From assembly GCA_030837935.1 (NCBI GenBank), contig JAUQXU010000060.1, positions 1-13,762 on the forward strand: a stretch of 13,762 bases of DNA. Reading direction: 5' to 3'. Source of the DNA: Candidatus Brocadia sp. (GTDB taxonomy: Bacteria > Planctomycetota > Brocadiia > Brocadiales > Brocadiaceae). The translations under genes were made by a program, and so were the position numbers. The notes beneath the pieces were generated by a model, which worked only from the letters and a program-made list of their open reading frames with translations, ran no database searches and had not been told where the DNA came from. Below, in pieces: positions 1-6,790 of the stretch. How positions within the stretch are numbered: position 1 is the first letter of the stretch; every line of letters begins with the position of its first letter.

Positions 1-287
1 TGTTAGAAAAAATGGAACTGGGGGACAGGCTGGACCATACACCCGAGGAGCTCAGCGGAGGACAGCAGCAACGGGTGGCTATTGCACGGGCGCTGGTAAA
101 TAACCCTGAAATTATTATTGCTGATGAACCCACATCGAATATCGACAATGAAACCAGCGCACACATAATAAATTTTTTGAACGAACTAAAGACACAAGGC
201 GTAACTATTCTCGTTGCCACCCACGATACCTTGTTTGAAAAGATTGCCGACGTGACCTTCAAAATGAAAAACGGCAAGATTGAATAG
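1..287 (+). CDS. ABC transporter ATP-binding protein, LolD/MacB type (C-terminal part)
   Basis: This is the last part of an ABC ATPase that hydrolyses ATP on the cytoplasmic face to power a membrane permease. The frame is open to the left edge, so the N-terminal half with the Walker A loop lies outside the window. Visible in order are the ABC signature (LSGGQQQRVAIARAL), the Walker B strand (IIIADEPTSNID) with its catalytic glutamate, and the H-loop histidine (VATHD). The signature with QQQ, DEPTSNID and a short C-terminus ending soon after the H-loop fit the LolD/MacB/FtsE group that serves lipoprotein release, efflux or lysis-type permeases. No permease gene follows, so its partner should be upstream. 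The substrate cannot be told from this fragment. The family call is firm and the subfamily call moderate. Confidence 0.9.
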   Translation, partial: LEKMELGDRLDHTPEELSGGQQQRVAIARALVNNPEIIIADEPTSNIDNETSAHIINFLNELKTQGVTILVATHDTLFEKIADVTFKMKNGKIE

Positions 288-350
288 ATACGAGACAGGA
301 TATTACAGGATGAAATAAGCTGATTATTGGGAAAAACAAAATGAATTAGA

Positions 351-374
351 AAGTCCCCTCCCAAGAGGGGACTT
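351..374. repeat. perfect hairpin, possible terminator after the ABC gene
   Basis: Ten-base arms (AAGTCCCCTC and GAGGGGACTT) flank a CCAA loop. It lies 64 bases after the ABC ATPase stop. What follows (GTGGATTCTTCTCC) is only mildly T-rich, so it is not a classical intrinsic terminator, though it could still stop or stabilise the transcript. The CCCCTC/GAGGGG core recurs at 6792-6809 and 6849-6866, so it may belong to a dispersed repeat family. Confidence 0.6.
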
Positions 375-489
375 GTGGATTCTTCTCCCAGGAGGGAAAT
401 AATTTGTGCCATGATAAAATATGTGGATTTAAGTTAAACACAGACAACCGAAGTTTGTCAGTGTCTCCCCAAAAACCCGCTTAAATAAA

Positions 490-588
490 ATGGGATTTGG
501 TTTTTTTGAGAGTGTATACGAGAAGTGTATGCATATTGAACTACGTAAAGCTGAATTTAATGCGGAATCACAAAAACCTATTACGGAC
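490..588 (+). pseudogene. relic of a GxxExxY family protein (N-terminal fragment)
   Basis: The reading frame from the ATG at 490 gives GFGFFESVYEKCMHIELRK, then a stretch ending in ESQKPI. This matches the conserved N-terminal block of GxxExxY proteins (TIGR04256; small nuclease-like proteins of unknown role), which usually reads LGxGFLESVYExxLxxEL followed by an EQKPI-type strand. Similarity stops at about base 585, and the frame then runs antisense through the 3' end of the sulP gene until 708. The usual residues before the block (a helix ending in LG) and the whole remaining two thirds, including the downstream nuclease-like strands, are absent. The frame is also open upstream to a stop at 430-432, but that part does not resemble the family. 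I read it as a decayed remnant, not a working gene. Confidence 0.6.
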
Positions 589-595
589 ATAAAGT

Positions 596-2191
596 CTATC
601 CGACGGTTGATTCAGTATTATCCATCGTCGTGGGACTCTTTGTCTCAACTTCAAGTCTCGGCCGTCCACTCCTACTTGGCAATATATGACTATGTGGCTC
701 TTCAATAATGCTTATAACAACAGAGCCTCCCATGTTATTCAGGAGGTATTGGCATTCTATACTAAGGTGCTTCAGGTGTAAACGCTTGCCGAGATTGAAA
801 TACCGTTCAGCAAGTGATTTGATAGCTTCCACGCCTGAATGATCACATAATCGTGAATGTTTAAAATCTATCACCACATTTTCAGAATCCTTATGGGGAT
901 GAAAATATTCAAGAAATTTTCGTACAGATCCAAAGAACAATGGTCCATGCAGACCATAGATACTTATGCCTTCATCGGTTACGGAAGGGTGTATCTTTAT
1001 ACTTTTACCGCTTTTCCATGAAAAAACCAAAGCAGAAACAACGACCCCTGCCGCTACTGCAACAGCAAGATCTGTAAACACTGTTACACCAGAGACCAAT
1101 ACCAACACAAATGCATCAGCACGCGGAATTTTGTGAAGGATGCGGAAGCTTGTCCATTCAAATGTGCTGAATACTACCATAAACATAACTCCCACCAATG
1201 CAGCAAGCGGGATCATTTCTATGAACTTCGAAGCGAATAAAATACACAAGAGCAAAGATATTGCAGCAGAAATGCCCGATAATCGTCCTCGTCCTCCGGA
1301 ACTCACATTGATCATACTCTGGCCGATCATAGCACACCCTCCCATCGTCCCAAAGAAACCAGAAACTACATTAGCAATACCCTGGCCAAGACATTCTTTG
1401 TTGTTATTTCCGCGGGTCTCGGTTAATTCATCTATCAAGGTCACGGTCATCAGGGATTCCAGGAGACCAACAACAGCCAGTATAAGGGAGTATGGAGCAA
1501 TAATTCTGAGTGTTTCCCAGTTTAGGGGAACCATGGGGATATGAAATTGCGGTAACCCTCCGGCTACCGAGGCTATGTCTCGAACCTTCAACGTATCGAT
1601 ATTGCATCCTACCACCACGGCCGTAACCACAATAATAGCAATTAAGGGAGCAGGAACTGCACGTGTTAAGCGGGGCAGAAAATAAATAATTGCCACGGTA
1701 ATCACTACCAATCCTGCCATCAGCCATAAGGGTGTTCCACTCATCCAGGTTAATACGCCTGTTTCCCCCTGTATTTTGAAATGTCGTAATTGAGAAAGAA
1801 AGATGACGATTGCAAGGCCGTTGACAAAGCCAAGCATGACCGGATGAGGTATCAATCGGATAAACCTGCCTAAACGCAAAATCCCTGCGGTTATCTGAAT
1901 AATACCCATGAATACAACTGCCGCAAACATATATTCTACACCGTGCTTCGAGACGAGCTCTATTATAATAACAGCCAGGGCTCCAGTTGCGCCGGATATC
2001 ATCCCTGGCCTGCCCCCCATGACTGCAGTAATGAATCCTACTATGAAGGCTGCATATAAACCTACCAGAGGTTGCACACCGGCAACAAAAGAAAACGCCA
2101 CAGCCTCTGGTATTAATGCCAGCGAAACCGTTAGACCTGATAAGATATCGTCCTTTATATTTGAGCGTTTTTGAAAATAAAGACTAAACAT
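596..2191 (-). CDS. SulP family inorganic anion transporter with STAS domain
   Basis: This 531-residue inner-membrane protein belongs to the SulP/SLC26 family of anion transporters (sulfate, bicarbonate and similar anions, often proton- or sodium-coupled). The N-terminal transport domain opens with the family motif around residues 18-45 (LTVSLALIPEAVAFSF, then GLY). A GGRPGMISGATGALA block follows at about 59-73, then many hydrophobic segments to about residue 390. The C-terminal STAS domain is visible, with VVIDFKHSRLCDHSGVEAI near residues 437-456. The start is supported by GGGGAG a few bases upstream on the minus strand. The length is normal for bacterial members. The last roughly 28 residues are polar and overlap the region just beyond a GxxExxY relic on the other strand. 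The gene appears to be transcribed alone. Family membership is certain, but sequence alone does not settle sulfate versus bicarbonate. Confidence 0.93.
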   Translation of the reverse strand: MFSLYFQKRSNIKDDILSGLTVSLALIPEAVAFSFVAGVQPLVGLYAAFIVGFITAVMGGRPGMISGATGALAVIIIELVSKHGVEYMFAAVVFMGIIQITAGILRLGRFIRLIPHPVMLGFVNGLAIVIFLSQLRHFKIQGETGVLTWMSGTPLWLMAGLVVITVAIIYFLPRLTRAVPAPLIAIIVVTAVVVGCNIDTLKVRDIASVAGGLPQFHIPMVPLNWETLRIIAPYSLILAVVGLLESLMTVTLIDELTETRGNNNKECLGQGIANVVSGFFGTMGGCAMIGQSMINVSSGGRGRLSGISAAISLLLCILFASKFIEMIPLAALVGVMFMVVFSTFEWTSFRILHKIPRADAFVLVLVSGVTVFTDLAVAVAAGVVVSALVFSWKSGKSIKIHPSVTDEGISIYGLHGPLFFGSVRKFLEYFHPHKDSENVVIDFKHSRLCDHSGVEAIKSLAERYFNLGKRLHLKHLSIECQYLLNNMGGSVVISIIEEPHSHILPSRSGRPRLEVETKSPTTMDNTESTVG

Positions 2192-2771
2192 ACCGACTCC
2201 CCGCAGATAAAATTTTTTCGATATTCACGAAATGGTAATTAACGAGATGCAGATGCAGCATGCATGCAGCAATGTCATACTGAGAAGCTAAGCGACGAAG
2301 AATCTACTTTATAAACCATGGGAATCTTTAGTCCCGTTGGACTTTCAGAATGGTGACCCAATTAACTTAATGACATTGATGCTCACAGCGGGAAAAGGGC
2401 GATATACCCTTTTTATAAATGACCTATTTCAAGGTGGACAGGTATTCAAATACATAATAGTTCGGCGGCTTAGAGAAGTGCAGATAAACAAATCTTCTTG
2501 ATTATATGTTTTCACAAAGACTAGAAAAATCAATAATACAATTCTGAACGTATTGTGTCAATAAATATTTTGAATTGTAATCTTTTCCTTCACGGCCGCA
2601 CCTAATTCAGTACTTCCAACAACTCCACTATGGCTACCCCGTACACGGCACATGGCTTTCTGTACACGTTAAGGAATTAATTTCAACGGTGCGGTTGTAA
2701 AGCGAAGAGGCTCTTCGTTCCATACTGAAAAGTTGCCGAAGGTCTAATTTGTTTTTATCATAACAAGCACC

Positions 2772-2800
2772 TTGACATTCAGGTTTTGAATCCATATTAT
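2772..2800 (+). promoter_or_regulatory. sigma-70 type promoter of the arsenic operon
   Basis: A perfect -35 box TTGACA (2772-2777) is followed by 17 bases and TATTAT (2795-2800), a 5-of-6 match to the -10 consensus. This predicts a transcription start near 2807, giving a leader of only about 18 bases before the arsR ATG. No clear Shine-Dalgarno sequence lies in that leader. Confidence 0.65.
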
Positions 2801-2819
2801 ATCAATATAATTTGATATA
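2798..2819. promoter_or_regulatory. probable ArsR operator (8-bp inverted repeat)
   Basis: The arms TATATCAA (2798-2805) and TTGATATA (2812-2819) are perfect inverted copies separated by TATAAT. The site overlaps the end of the -10 box and the predicted transcription start of the arsR promoter, where a bound repressor would block polymerase. ArsR/SmtB dimers typically bind AT-rich imperfect palindromes of this size next to their own gene. The assignment to this ArsR is inferred from position. Confidence 0.6.
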
Positions 2820-2824
2820 TATTT

Positions 2825-3130
2825 ATGAACACTTTTAAAACTCAACAATTTGCCAAATTATTAAAAGCGCTGAGCGGTGACATCCGTCTCAATATTATTT
2901 CCTATCTTGCATCCGGCGAGAAATGCGTGTGTCATATTTATGAATATTTTAAGCTCTCGCAAAATCTTGTTTCTCACCACCTGGGAATTTTACGGGAAAA
3001 CGGTCTCATTAAAGACCGGAAGGACGGTAAATGGGTCTACTATTCGCTCAATGAACAAAATATAGAAAAAGTAACACATTTTTTACAAGATATTGTGCAA
3101 AAAAAGAAAGAAGAAAAAGATAGTTGTTAA
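2825..3130 (+). CDS. arsR: ArsR/SmtB family metalloid-responsive repressor
   Basis: This 101-residue winged-helix repressor would bind its operator without metalloid and release it when arsenite or antimonite coordinates its cysteines. The fold order is clear: helices from residue 6 (QQFAKLLKALSGDIRLNIISYL), then GEKCVCHIYEYFKLSQNLVSHHLGILRENGLI as the DNA-binding helices, and KDRKDGKWVYYSL as the wing. The CVC pair in the helix before the recognition helix matches the ELCVCDL arsenite site of classical ArsR. A third cysteine is the last residue. It is the first gene of a five-gene operon that ends in an arsenite exporter, and a palindrome overlaps its promoter, so autoregulation is likely. 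The leader has no good ribosome site. After the TAA the same frame stays open for another 48 codons (see findings). Confidence 0.92.
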   Translation: MNTFKTQQFAKLLKALSGDIRLNIISYLASGEKCVCHIYEYFKLSQNLVSHHLGILRENGLIKDRKDGKWVYYSLNEQNIEKVTHFLQDIVQKKKEEKDSC

Positions 3131-3266
3131 TTTGTTGAGTTACTTAATTTCAAGATATTTGCTCGCATATCTGGAATTGCAGCCTCAGCAGGTACGGCGC
3201 TTGGTAGTTTTTCCATGCCTTTTAAGAAAGATTATGGAAAAAAGGTTTTTTTAAAAGGGAGATGCT

Positions 3267-4769
3267 ATGAGTCGTGAATGGAAGATATTCGGGGCGTTAG
3301 TTGCCATCTTTGTTGTCGCTTATACATTACCGTTGGAAAACCCAAAGATTCAGGCGGCAATCCAGGAGTCATTTCGTTTGCTCCAGTGGTATGCGCGCAA
3401 CCATACGCTGTCCTGTGTAGTGCCTGCGTTGTTTATTGCAGGCGCTATTATAACATTTCTTTCACAAAATTCAGTGATGCGTTATCTGGGCCCGAAAGCA
3501 AAAAAGGTACCTGCTTATGCCGTGGCATCGGTATCCGGTAGTATTTTAGCCGTTTGCTCGTGCAGCGTACTGCCCATGTTTGCGGGTATCTATCAGCTTG
3601 GCGCTGGTTTGGGACCAGCCACTGCCTTCTTGTATTCGGGTCCTGCTATCAACATCCTTGCAATCTTCCTGAGCGCCAGGGTGCTTGGCTTTCCCATTGG
3701 ATTTGGACGAGCTGTGGGTGCTATAATTTTTGCCGTTGTGATAGGTATTATTATGTCATTTATATTTCACAAGGGCGAACGTGAAAAGGTTACTGCTGCA
3801 GTGCAAATGCCAGAGCTGGAAAAATCCAGAAAATCTACTCTCAAGACAGCTTTGCACATTGCGTGCATGATCTTATTTCTCATATTCAGTGATTGGTATA
3901 ACCCCGGCAATGTTACCGTTACAACTACTGATGGCCGTGAGTTTAATGCCGTTGTCATTCATGAAGCTATGGACTCAATACGTTTCCAGCTTGAACAGGA
4001 CGTAGGAACAGCTAAAACAGGCGATAAGATAACGCTTGCAAAAACTGAAATAACCAGCATGAAAGAGCAGCAAACATGGGTGATTGCCCTCTATCATATT
4101 CGTTGGTATCTGGCTGGTTTTATGGGATTGATTGTTCTTTTGATGACGTGGCGATGGTCAGAACGCGACGAAATCCGCCAGTGGATGCACAACACGTGGG
4201 ACTTCGCAAAAATGCTGATACCCCTGCTGTATGGAGGAGTTTTTATTGTTGGTTTTGTGAGCGTCTTACTGCCGGAAAAACAGGTAGCGCTATGGGTAGG
4301 CGACAACAGTATCAGAGCTAACTTCGCAGCCAGTATTATCGGGGCATTTTGGTATTTTGCAACATTGACCGAGATTCCTATAACGAATGCACTGATGAAC
4401 CTGGGCATGCACAAGGGTCCGGTATTGGCACTGCTGCTGGCGGGACCAGCGCTGTCGTTGCCCAGCATTTTAGTCATCAGAAAAGTAATGGGAAACCTGA
4501 AAACGCTTGTTTTTATTGTACTGGTGGTTGTAATGTCCACGTTTGCGGGGATGTTATTTGGCACGTTTTGGGGGGAAGAACACTATTCCAAGGAAAAAGT
4601 GATACCGCAAGCACCTCAAAACCGGAAAAAAGAAACACCTTTGTCTCTACGCACAGACCATAACACACGATTGGAGACAACCAATAAACCTTTAACCATT
4701 CACACAGGCTTATTGTCCCGTTATGGTATGCCAGAGCTTCTTTCTATAGCACAAATAATTGATAAGTAA
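3267..4769 (+). CDS. COG0701/DUF318 permease in the arsenic operon
   Basis: This 500-residue integral membrane protein belongs to the permease family PF03773, which includes ArsP-like exporters. Two internally related halves are visible. The first has AVCSCSVLPMFAGIYQ (residues 95-110) followed by GPATAFLYSGPAINI (116-130). The second has TLTEIPITNALMNLGM (367-381) and LLLAGPALSLPSIL (390-402). The CSC pair next to the SGPA loop is typical of the family. A soluble loop of about 60 residues (210-270) separates the halves. AGGGAG five bases before the ATG supports the start. The last roughly 60 residues (440-500) are polar, unlike the membrane core, and I recognise nothing in them. Between arsR and a CxxC thioredoxin-like gene, its likely job is metalloid or organoarsenical efflux, but the substrate is inferred from context only. 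Confidence 0.88.
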   Translation: MSREWKIFGALVAIFVVAYTLPLENPKIQAAIQESFRLLQWYARNHTLSCVVPALFIAGAIITFLSQNSVMRYLGPKAKKVPAYAVASVSGSILAVCSCSVLPMFAGIYQLGAGLGPATAFLYSGPAINILAIFLSARVLGFPIGFGRAVGAIIFAVVIGIIMSFIFHKGEREKVTAAVQMPELEKSRKSTLKTALHIACMILFLIFSDWYNPGNVTVTTTDGREFNAVVIHEAMDSIRFQLEQDVGTAKTGDKITLAKTEITSMKEQQTWVIALYHIRWYLAGFMGLIVLLMTWRWSERDEIRQWMHNTWDFAKMLIPLLYGGVFIVGFVSVLLPEKQVALWVGDNSIRANFAASIIGAFWYFATLTEIPITNALMNLGMHKGPVLALLLAGPALSLPSILVIRKVMGNLKTLVFIVLVVVMSTFAGMLFGTFWGEEHYSKEKVIPQAPQNRKKETPLSLRTDHNTRLETTNKPLTIHTGLLSRYGMPELLSIAQIIDK

Positions 4770-4774
4770 TTGCA

Positions 4775-4793
4775 TGTTGGGCGAAGCTCAACA
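4775..4793. repeat. short hairpin between the permease and thioredoxin-like genes
   Basis: The arms TGTTGGGC and GCTCAACA pair over eight bases (one G-T pair) around a GAA loop. It sits six bases after the permease stop and has no T-run, so it is more likely an RNA-stabilising or dispersed repeat hairpin than a terminator. Confidence 0.5.
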
Positions 4794-4860
4794 CATCAGC
4801 CTTTAATTTGTTGGGTTTAATACCTCAAACGAACGCAACTCATGAACCGGGGGATTCATT

Positions 4861-5094
4861 ATGAAAAAGCTACAAATACTCGGTACCGGATGCGAAAAAT
4901 GTAAGAAGCTTACCGAAAACGCGGAAAAAGCAGCAAAAGAATTAGGGATTGAATACGAAATCGAAAAGGTAACGAATATTAACGAGATACTGAAGTTTGG
5001 TGTAATGGTAACACCTGCTTTAGCAGTTGACGGCAAGGTTAAAGTAGCAGGCAATATCCCTTCTCCGGAAGCGATAAAAAAGTTGATAACCTAG
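4861..5094 (+). CDS. small thioredoxin-fold protein (redox-active disulfide protein 2 type)
   Basis: This 77-residue cytoplasmic protein has a minimal thioredoxin/glutaredoxin fold. It begins with KKLQILGTGCEKCKKL, giving a CxxC active site at residues 11-14 after the first strand. The cis-proline loop VTPALAVDGKV (50-60) and a final helix (SPEAIKKLI) follow. It has no signal peptide. Proteins of this family (TIGR00412/PF13192) are very often encoded directly beside COG0701 permeases, as here, and are thought to act with them in metalloid or thiol chemistry, though the reaction is unproven. GGGGGA seven bases before the ATG serves as ribosome site. It lies 91 bases after the permease and 31 before the SLATT gene, so it is probably co-transcribed. 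Confidence 0.9.
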   Translation: MKKLQILGTGCEKCKKLTENAEKAAKELGIEYEIEKVTNINEILKFGVMVTPALAVDGKVKVAGNIPSPEAIKKLIT

Positions 5095-5125
5095 GTGTTT
5101 GTGAAATTCACATAAAAAACATTGG

Positions 5126-5539
5126 ATGTATGAAATTATGAATAATCTAAGAGAACGACTCAGAAACGAATCCTTACGATTATACGAAGATTTAGAATAT
5201 GCCTTTACTGCCCATTTTCTTGTGGCGAAAAGGCTGGGGCATTTAAACCTCTGGTTAGGCGTCCCTTCTATTATCCTATCGGTAGTAGCGGGGTGTCTTG
5301 CATTAAGCAAATTAGTCCCTCATTTTGAGGTATTTGCCGGCATATCGGGATTTGCCGCTGCAACCTGTACGGCGCTTCTCGTCTTTCTAAAACCAACAGA
5401 TGGACACGAGCGCTATGTAAGATACGGAAATAAGTATCGAAATTTAAGTGAGGATGTAAGGCGATTTTTTGAGATTGAGTTTTACACGGAAAAACCGGAC
5501 AATGAGTTAAAGGTACTTCTCGACACCCTTCTTTCATAA
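5126..5539 (+). CDS. SLATT domain two-TM protein, C-terminus cut by an in-frame TAA
   Basis: This 137-residue protein has the SLATT layout. An N-terminal amphipathic helix (residues 6-38) leads into two membrane segments (about 41-60, WLGVPSIILSVVAGCLAL, and 68-88, VFAGISGFAAATCTALLVFL). A cytoplasmic helix follows with the conserved H, Y and R residues (HERYVRYGNKYRNLSEDVRRF, 94-114). SLATT proteins are predicted pore-forming or membrane effectors, best known next to SMODS or SLOG genes in nucleotide-signalling defence; membership in an arsenic operon is unexpected. The start could be the ATG at 5126 or at 5138; neither has a strong ribosome site. The frame continues past the TAA at 5537 with RLDVKNPLLSDEALRKAKKR, which resembles the usual end of a SLATT domain. 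The protein as written may therefore be truncated or be the front of a SLATT-ACR3 fusion. Confidence 0.8.
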   Translation: MYEIMNNLRERLRNESLRLYEDLEYAFTAHFLVAKRLGHLNLWLGVPSIILSVVAGCLALSKLVPHFEVFAGISGFAAATCTALLVFLKPTDGHERYVRYGNKYRNLSEDVRRFFEIEFYTEKPDNELKVLLDTLLS

Positions 5540-5566
5540 AAGAAAAGACTCGATGTAAAAAATCCT

Positions 5567-6712
5567 TTGCTCTCCGATGAGGCGCTGAGAAAAGCAAAAA
5601 AAAGAATTGAATCAGAAAAAACGAAACACGAGAGAGAAGTTAAAGAAATTCCCGAAAAAAAGTTATCCGTTTTTGAGAAATATTTGACACTCTGGGTGTT
5701 GCTGTGTATTGGTGCAGGCATTGTTTTAGGAAAGGCGGCCCCTGAGTTTGCAGTCAAGCTGGATTCCCTTGCAGTATATCAGGTTTCTATTCCTATTGCG
5801 GTCTGCCTTTTTTTTATGATGTACCCCATCATGGTGAAGATAGACTTTGCAGAAGTTATAAAAGCAGGGAAGACTCCTAAGCCTGTTATTCTGACCCTGG
5901 TTGTTAATTGGTGCATTAAACCGTTTACGATGTATGTAATCGCAACATTTTTTTTGGGGTATCTGTTTAAAGATTTTTTACCCGGCACAGAAATTATTAA
6001 AGACGGAAGCGCTGTAGGGCTTTACCGTTCATATATATCGGGAACTATCCTTTTAGGAATCGCACCCTGCACAGCGATGGTTTTAATGTGGGGATATTTA
6101 GCAAGGGGTAACGACGGGCTAACCCTGGTGATGGTGGCCATAAACTCTTTGACCATGCTGGTTTTTTATGCCCCGCTGGGTGGTTTCTTATTAAAAGTAA
6201 ACAAGATGCCTATTCCCTGGGAAACAATAGCGCTATCAGTTTTAATTTACGTTGCCCTTCCTCTGATAGCGGGGTATTTTTCCCGGAAATGGATCATCAA
6301 AACTAAGGGGTTGGTGTGGTTTCAGAAAAAATTCTTACACTTTTTAACACCTGTATCCATAACAGCACTTCTAGCCACACTGGTTCTTTTATTTTCATTC
6401 AAGGGCGATGTGATCATTGCTCAACAACAAGTGATTCTTTTTATAGCAATTCCTCTTTTTATTCAAACCTGTCTTATCTTTGCAATAAGTTATGTGTTAG
6501 CAAAATTTCTAAGGTTAGGCTATAGGGATGCGGCGCCCGCTGCGATGATTGGGGCAAGCAATCATTTCGAAGTGGCTATTGCCACCTCAACGATGCTTTT
6601 TGGTCTATCATCAGGGGCATCTTTGGCTACTGTTGTGGGTGTATTAATTGAGGTGCCTGTGATGCTCATGTTGGTTAAGATATGTCTAAAAACACAAAAT
6701 TGGTTTAGATAA
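5567..6712 (+). CDS. acr3: ACR3 family arsenite efflux permease
   Basis: This is an inner-membrane exporter of arsenite of the ACR3 family (BASS superfamily), with about ten membrane segments from residue 40. Family landmarks are FEKYLTLWVLLCIGAGIVLG (36-55), MMYPIMVKIDF (84-94), VVNWCIKPFTMY (112-123), GIAPCTAMVLMW (164-175) with the conserved essential cysteine at 168, and GASNHFEVAIA (329-339) with the conserved glutamate at 335. The length of about 345 residues from the first family landmark is normal. The start is the problem. The TTG at 5567 has no ribosome site, no in-frame ATG occurs before residue 84, and the first 30 residues are charged and continue in frame from the SLATT gene 27 bases upstream. 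It closes the arsenic operon; a terminator-like hairpin follows at 6764. The function is secure, but the true start is not. Confidence 0.92.
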   Translation: MLSDEALRKAKKRIESEKTKHEREVKEIPEKKLSVFEKYLTLWVLLCIGAGIVLGKAAPEFAVKLDSLAVYQVSIPIAVCLFFMMYPIMVKIDFAEVIKAGKTPKPVILTLVVNWCIKPFTMYVIATFFLGYLFKDFLPGTEIIKDGSAVGLYRSYISGTILLGIAPCTAMVLMWGYLARGNDGLTLVMVAINSLTMLVFYAPLGGFLLKVNKMPIPWETIALSVLIYVALPLIAGYFSRKWIIKTKGLVWFQKKFLHFLTPVSITALLATLVLLFSFKGDVIIAQQQVILFIAIPLFIQTCLIFAISYVLAKFLRLGYRDAAPAAMIGASNHFEVAIATSTMLFGLSSGASLATVVGVLIEVPVMLMLVKICLKTQNWFR

Positions 6713-6763
6713 CATGCATTTTTAACTTTTGAAAGGTCGTTTGTTAAACCCGAGGGGAATTAG

Positions 6764-6786
6764 GCTGCCAAAGGCAGCGCTTTTTT
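6764..6786 (+). terminator. intrinsic terminator of the arsenic operon
   Basis: A six-base GC-rich stem (GCTGCC at 6764-6769, GGCAGC at 6773-6778) with an AAA loop is followed after two bases by TTTTTT (6781-6786). It lies about 50 bases past the acr3 stop, which fits Rho-independent termination of the operon. Confidence 0.6.
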
Positions 6787-6790
6787 AATC

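Larger units (their letters stand above)
2192..2824. other. 633-base non-coding gap between divergent sulP and arsR
   Basis: I see no credible gene on either strand here. The left part should carry the sulP promoter on the minus strand. A short repetitive stretch (ATGCAG units and TGCATGCAGC) lies at about 2246-2272. An interrupted inverted repeat pairs CCGCACC plus TAATTC (2596-2608) with GAATTA and GGTGCGG (2674-2694). A small palindrome (CGAAGAG G CTCTTCG) lies near 2703-2717. The right end carries the arsR promoter and operator, listed separately. Confidence 0.6.

Noticed and set aside
1140..1727. Open frames on both strands inside sulP (134 and 99 residues)
   Set aside because: They lie wholly within a well-conserved transporter gene, have no family motifs and no ribosome sites, and read as frame shadows.
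2246..2272. ATGCAG tandem repeat as a microsatellite or origin element
   Set aside because: Only about two to three imperfect units are present, too few for a repeat array, and there are no DnaA boxes or partner genes.
2596..2694. Integron attC site
   Set aside because: The inverted repeat has similar size, but the required GTTRRRY and RYYYAAC ends are not present and no integrase or cassette array is in view.
4094..4564. 156-residue minus-strand frame inside the permease gene
   Set aside because: It is antisense to conserved permease motifs, is compositionally odd for a protein and has no ribosome site or known domain.
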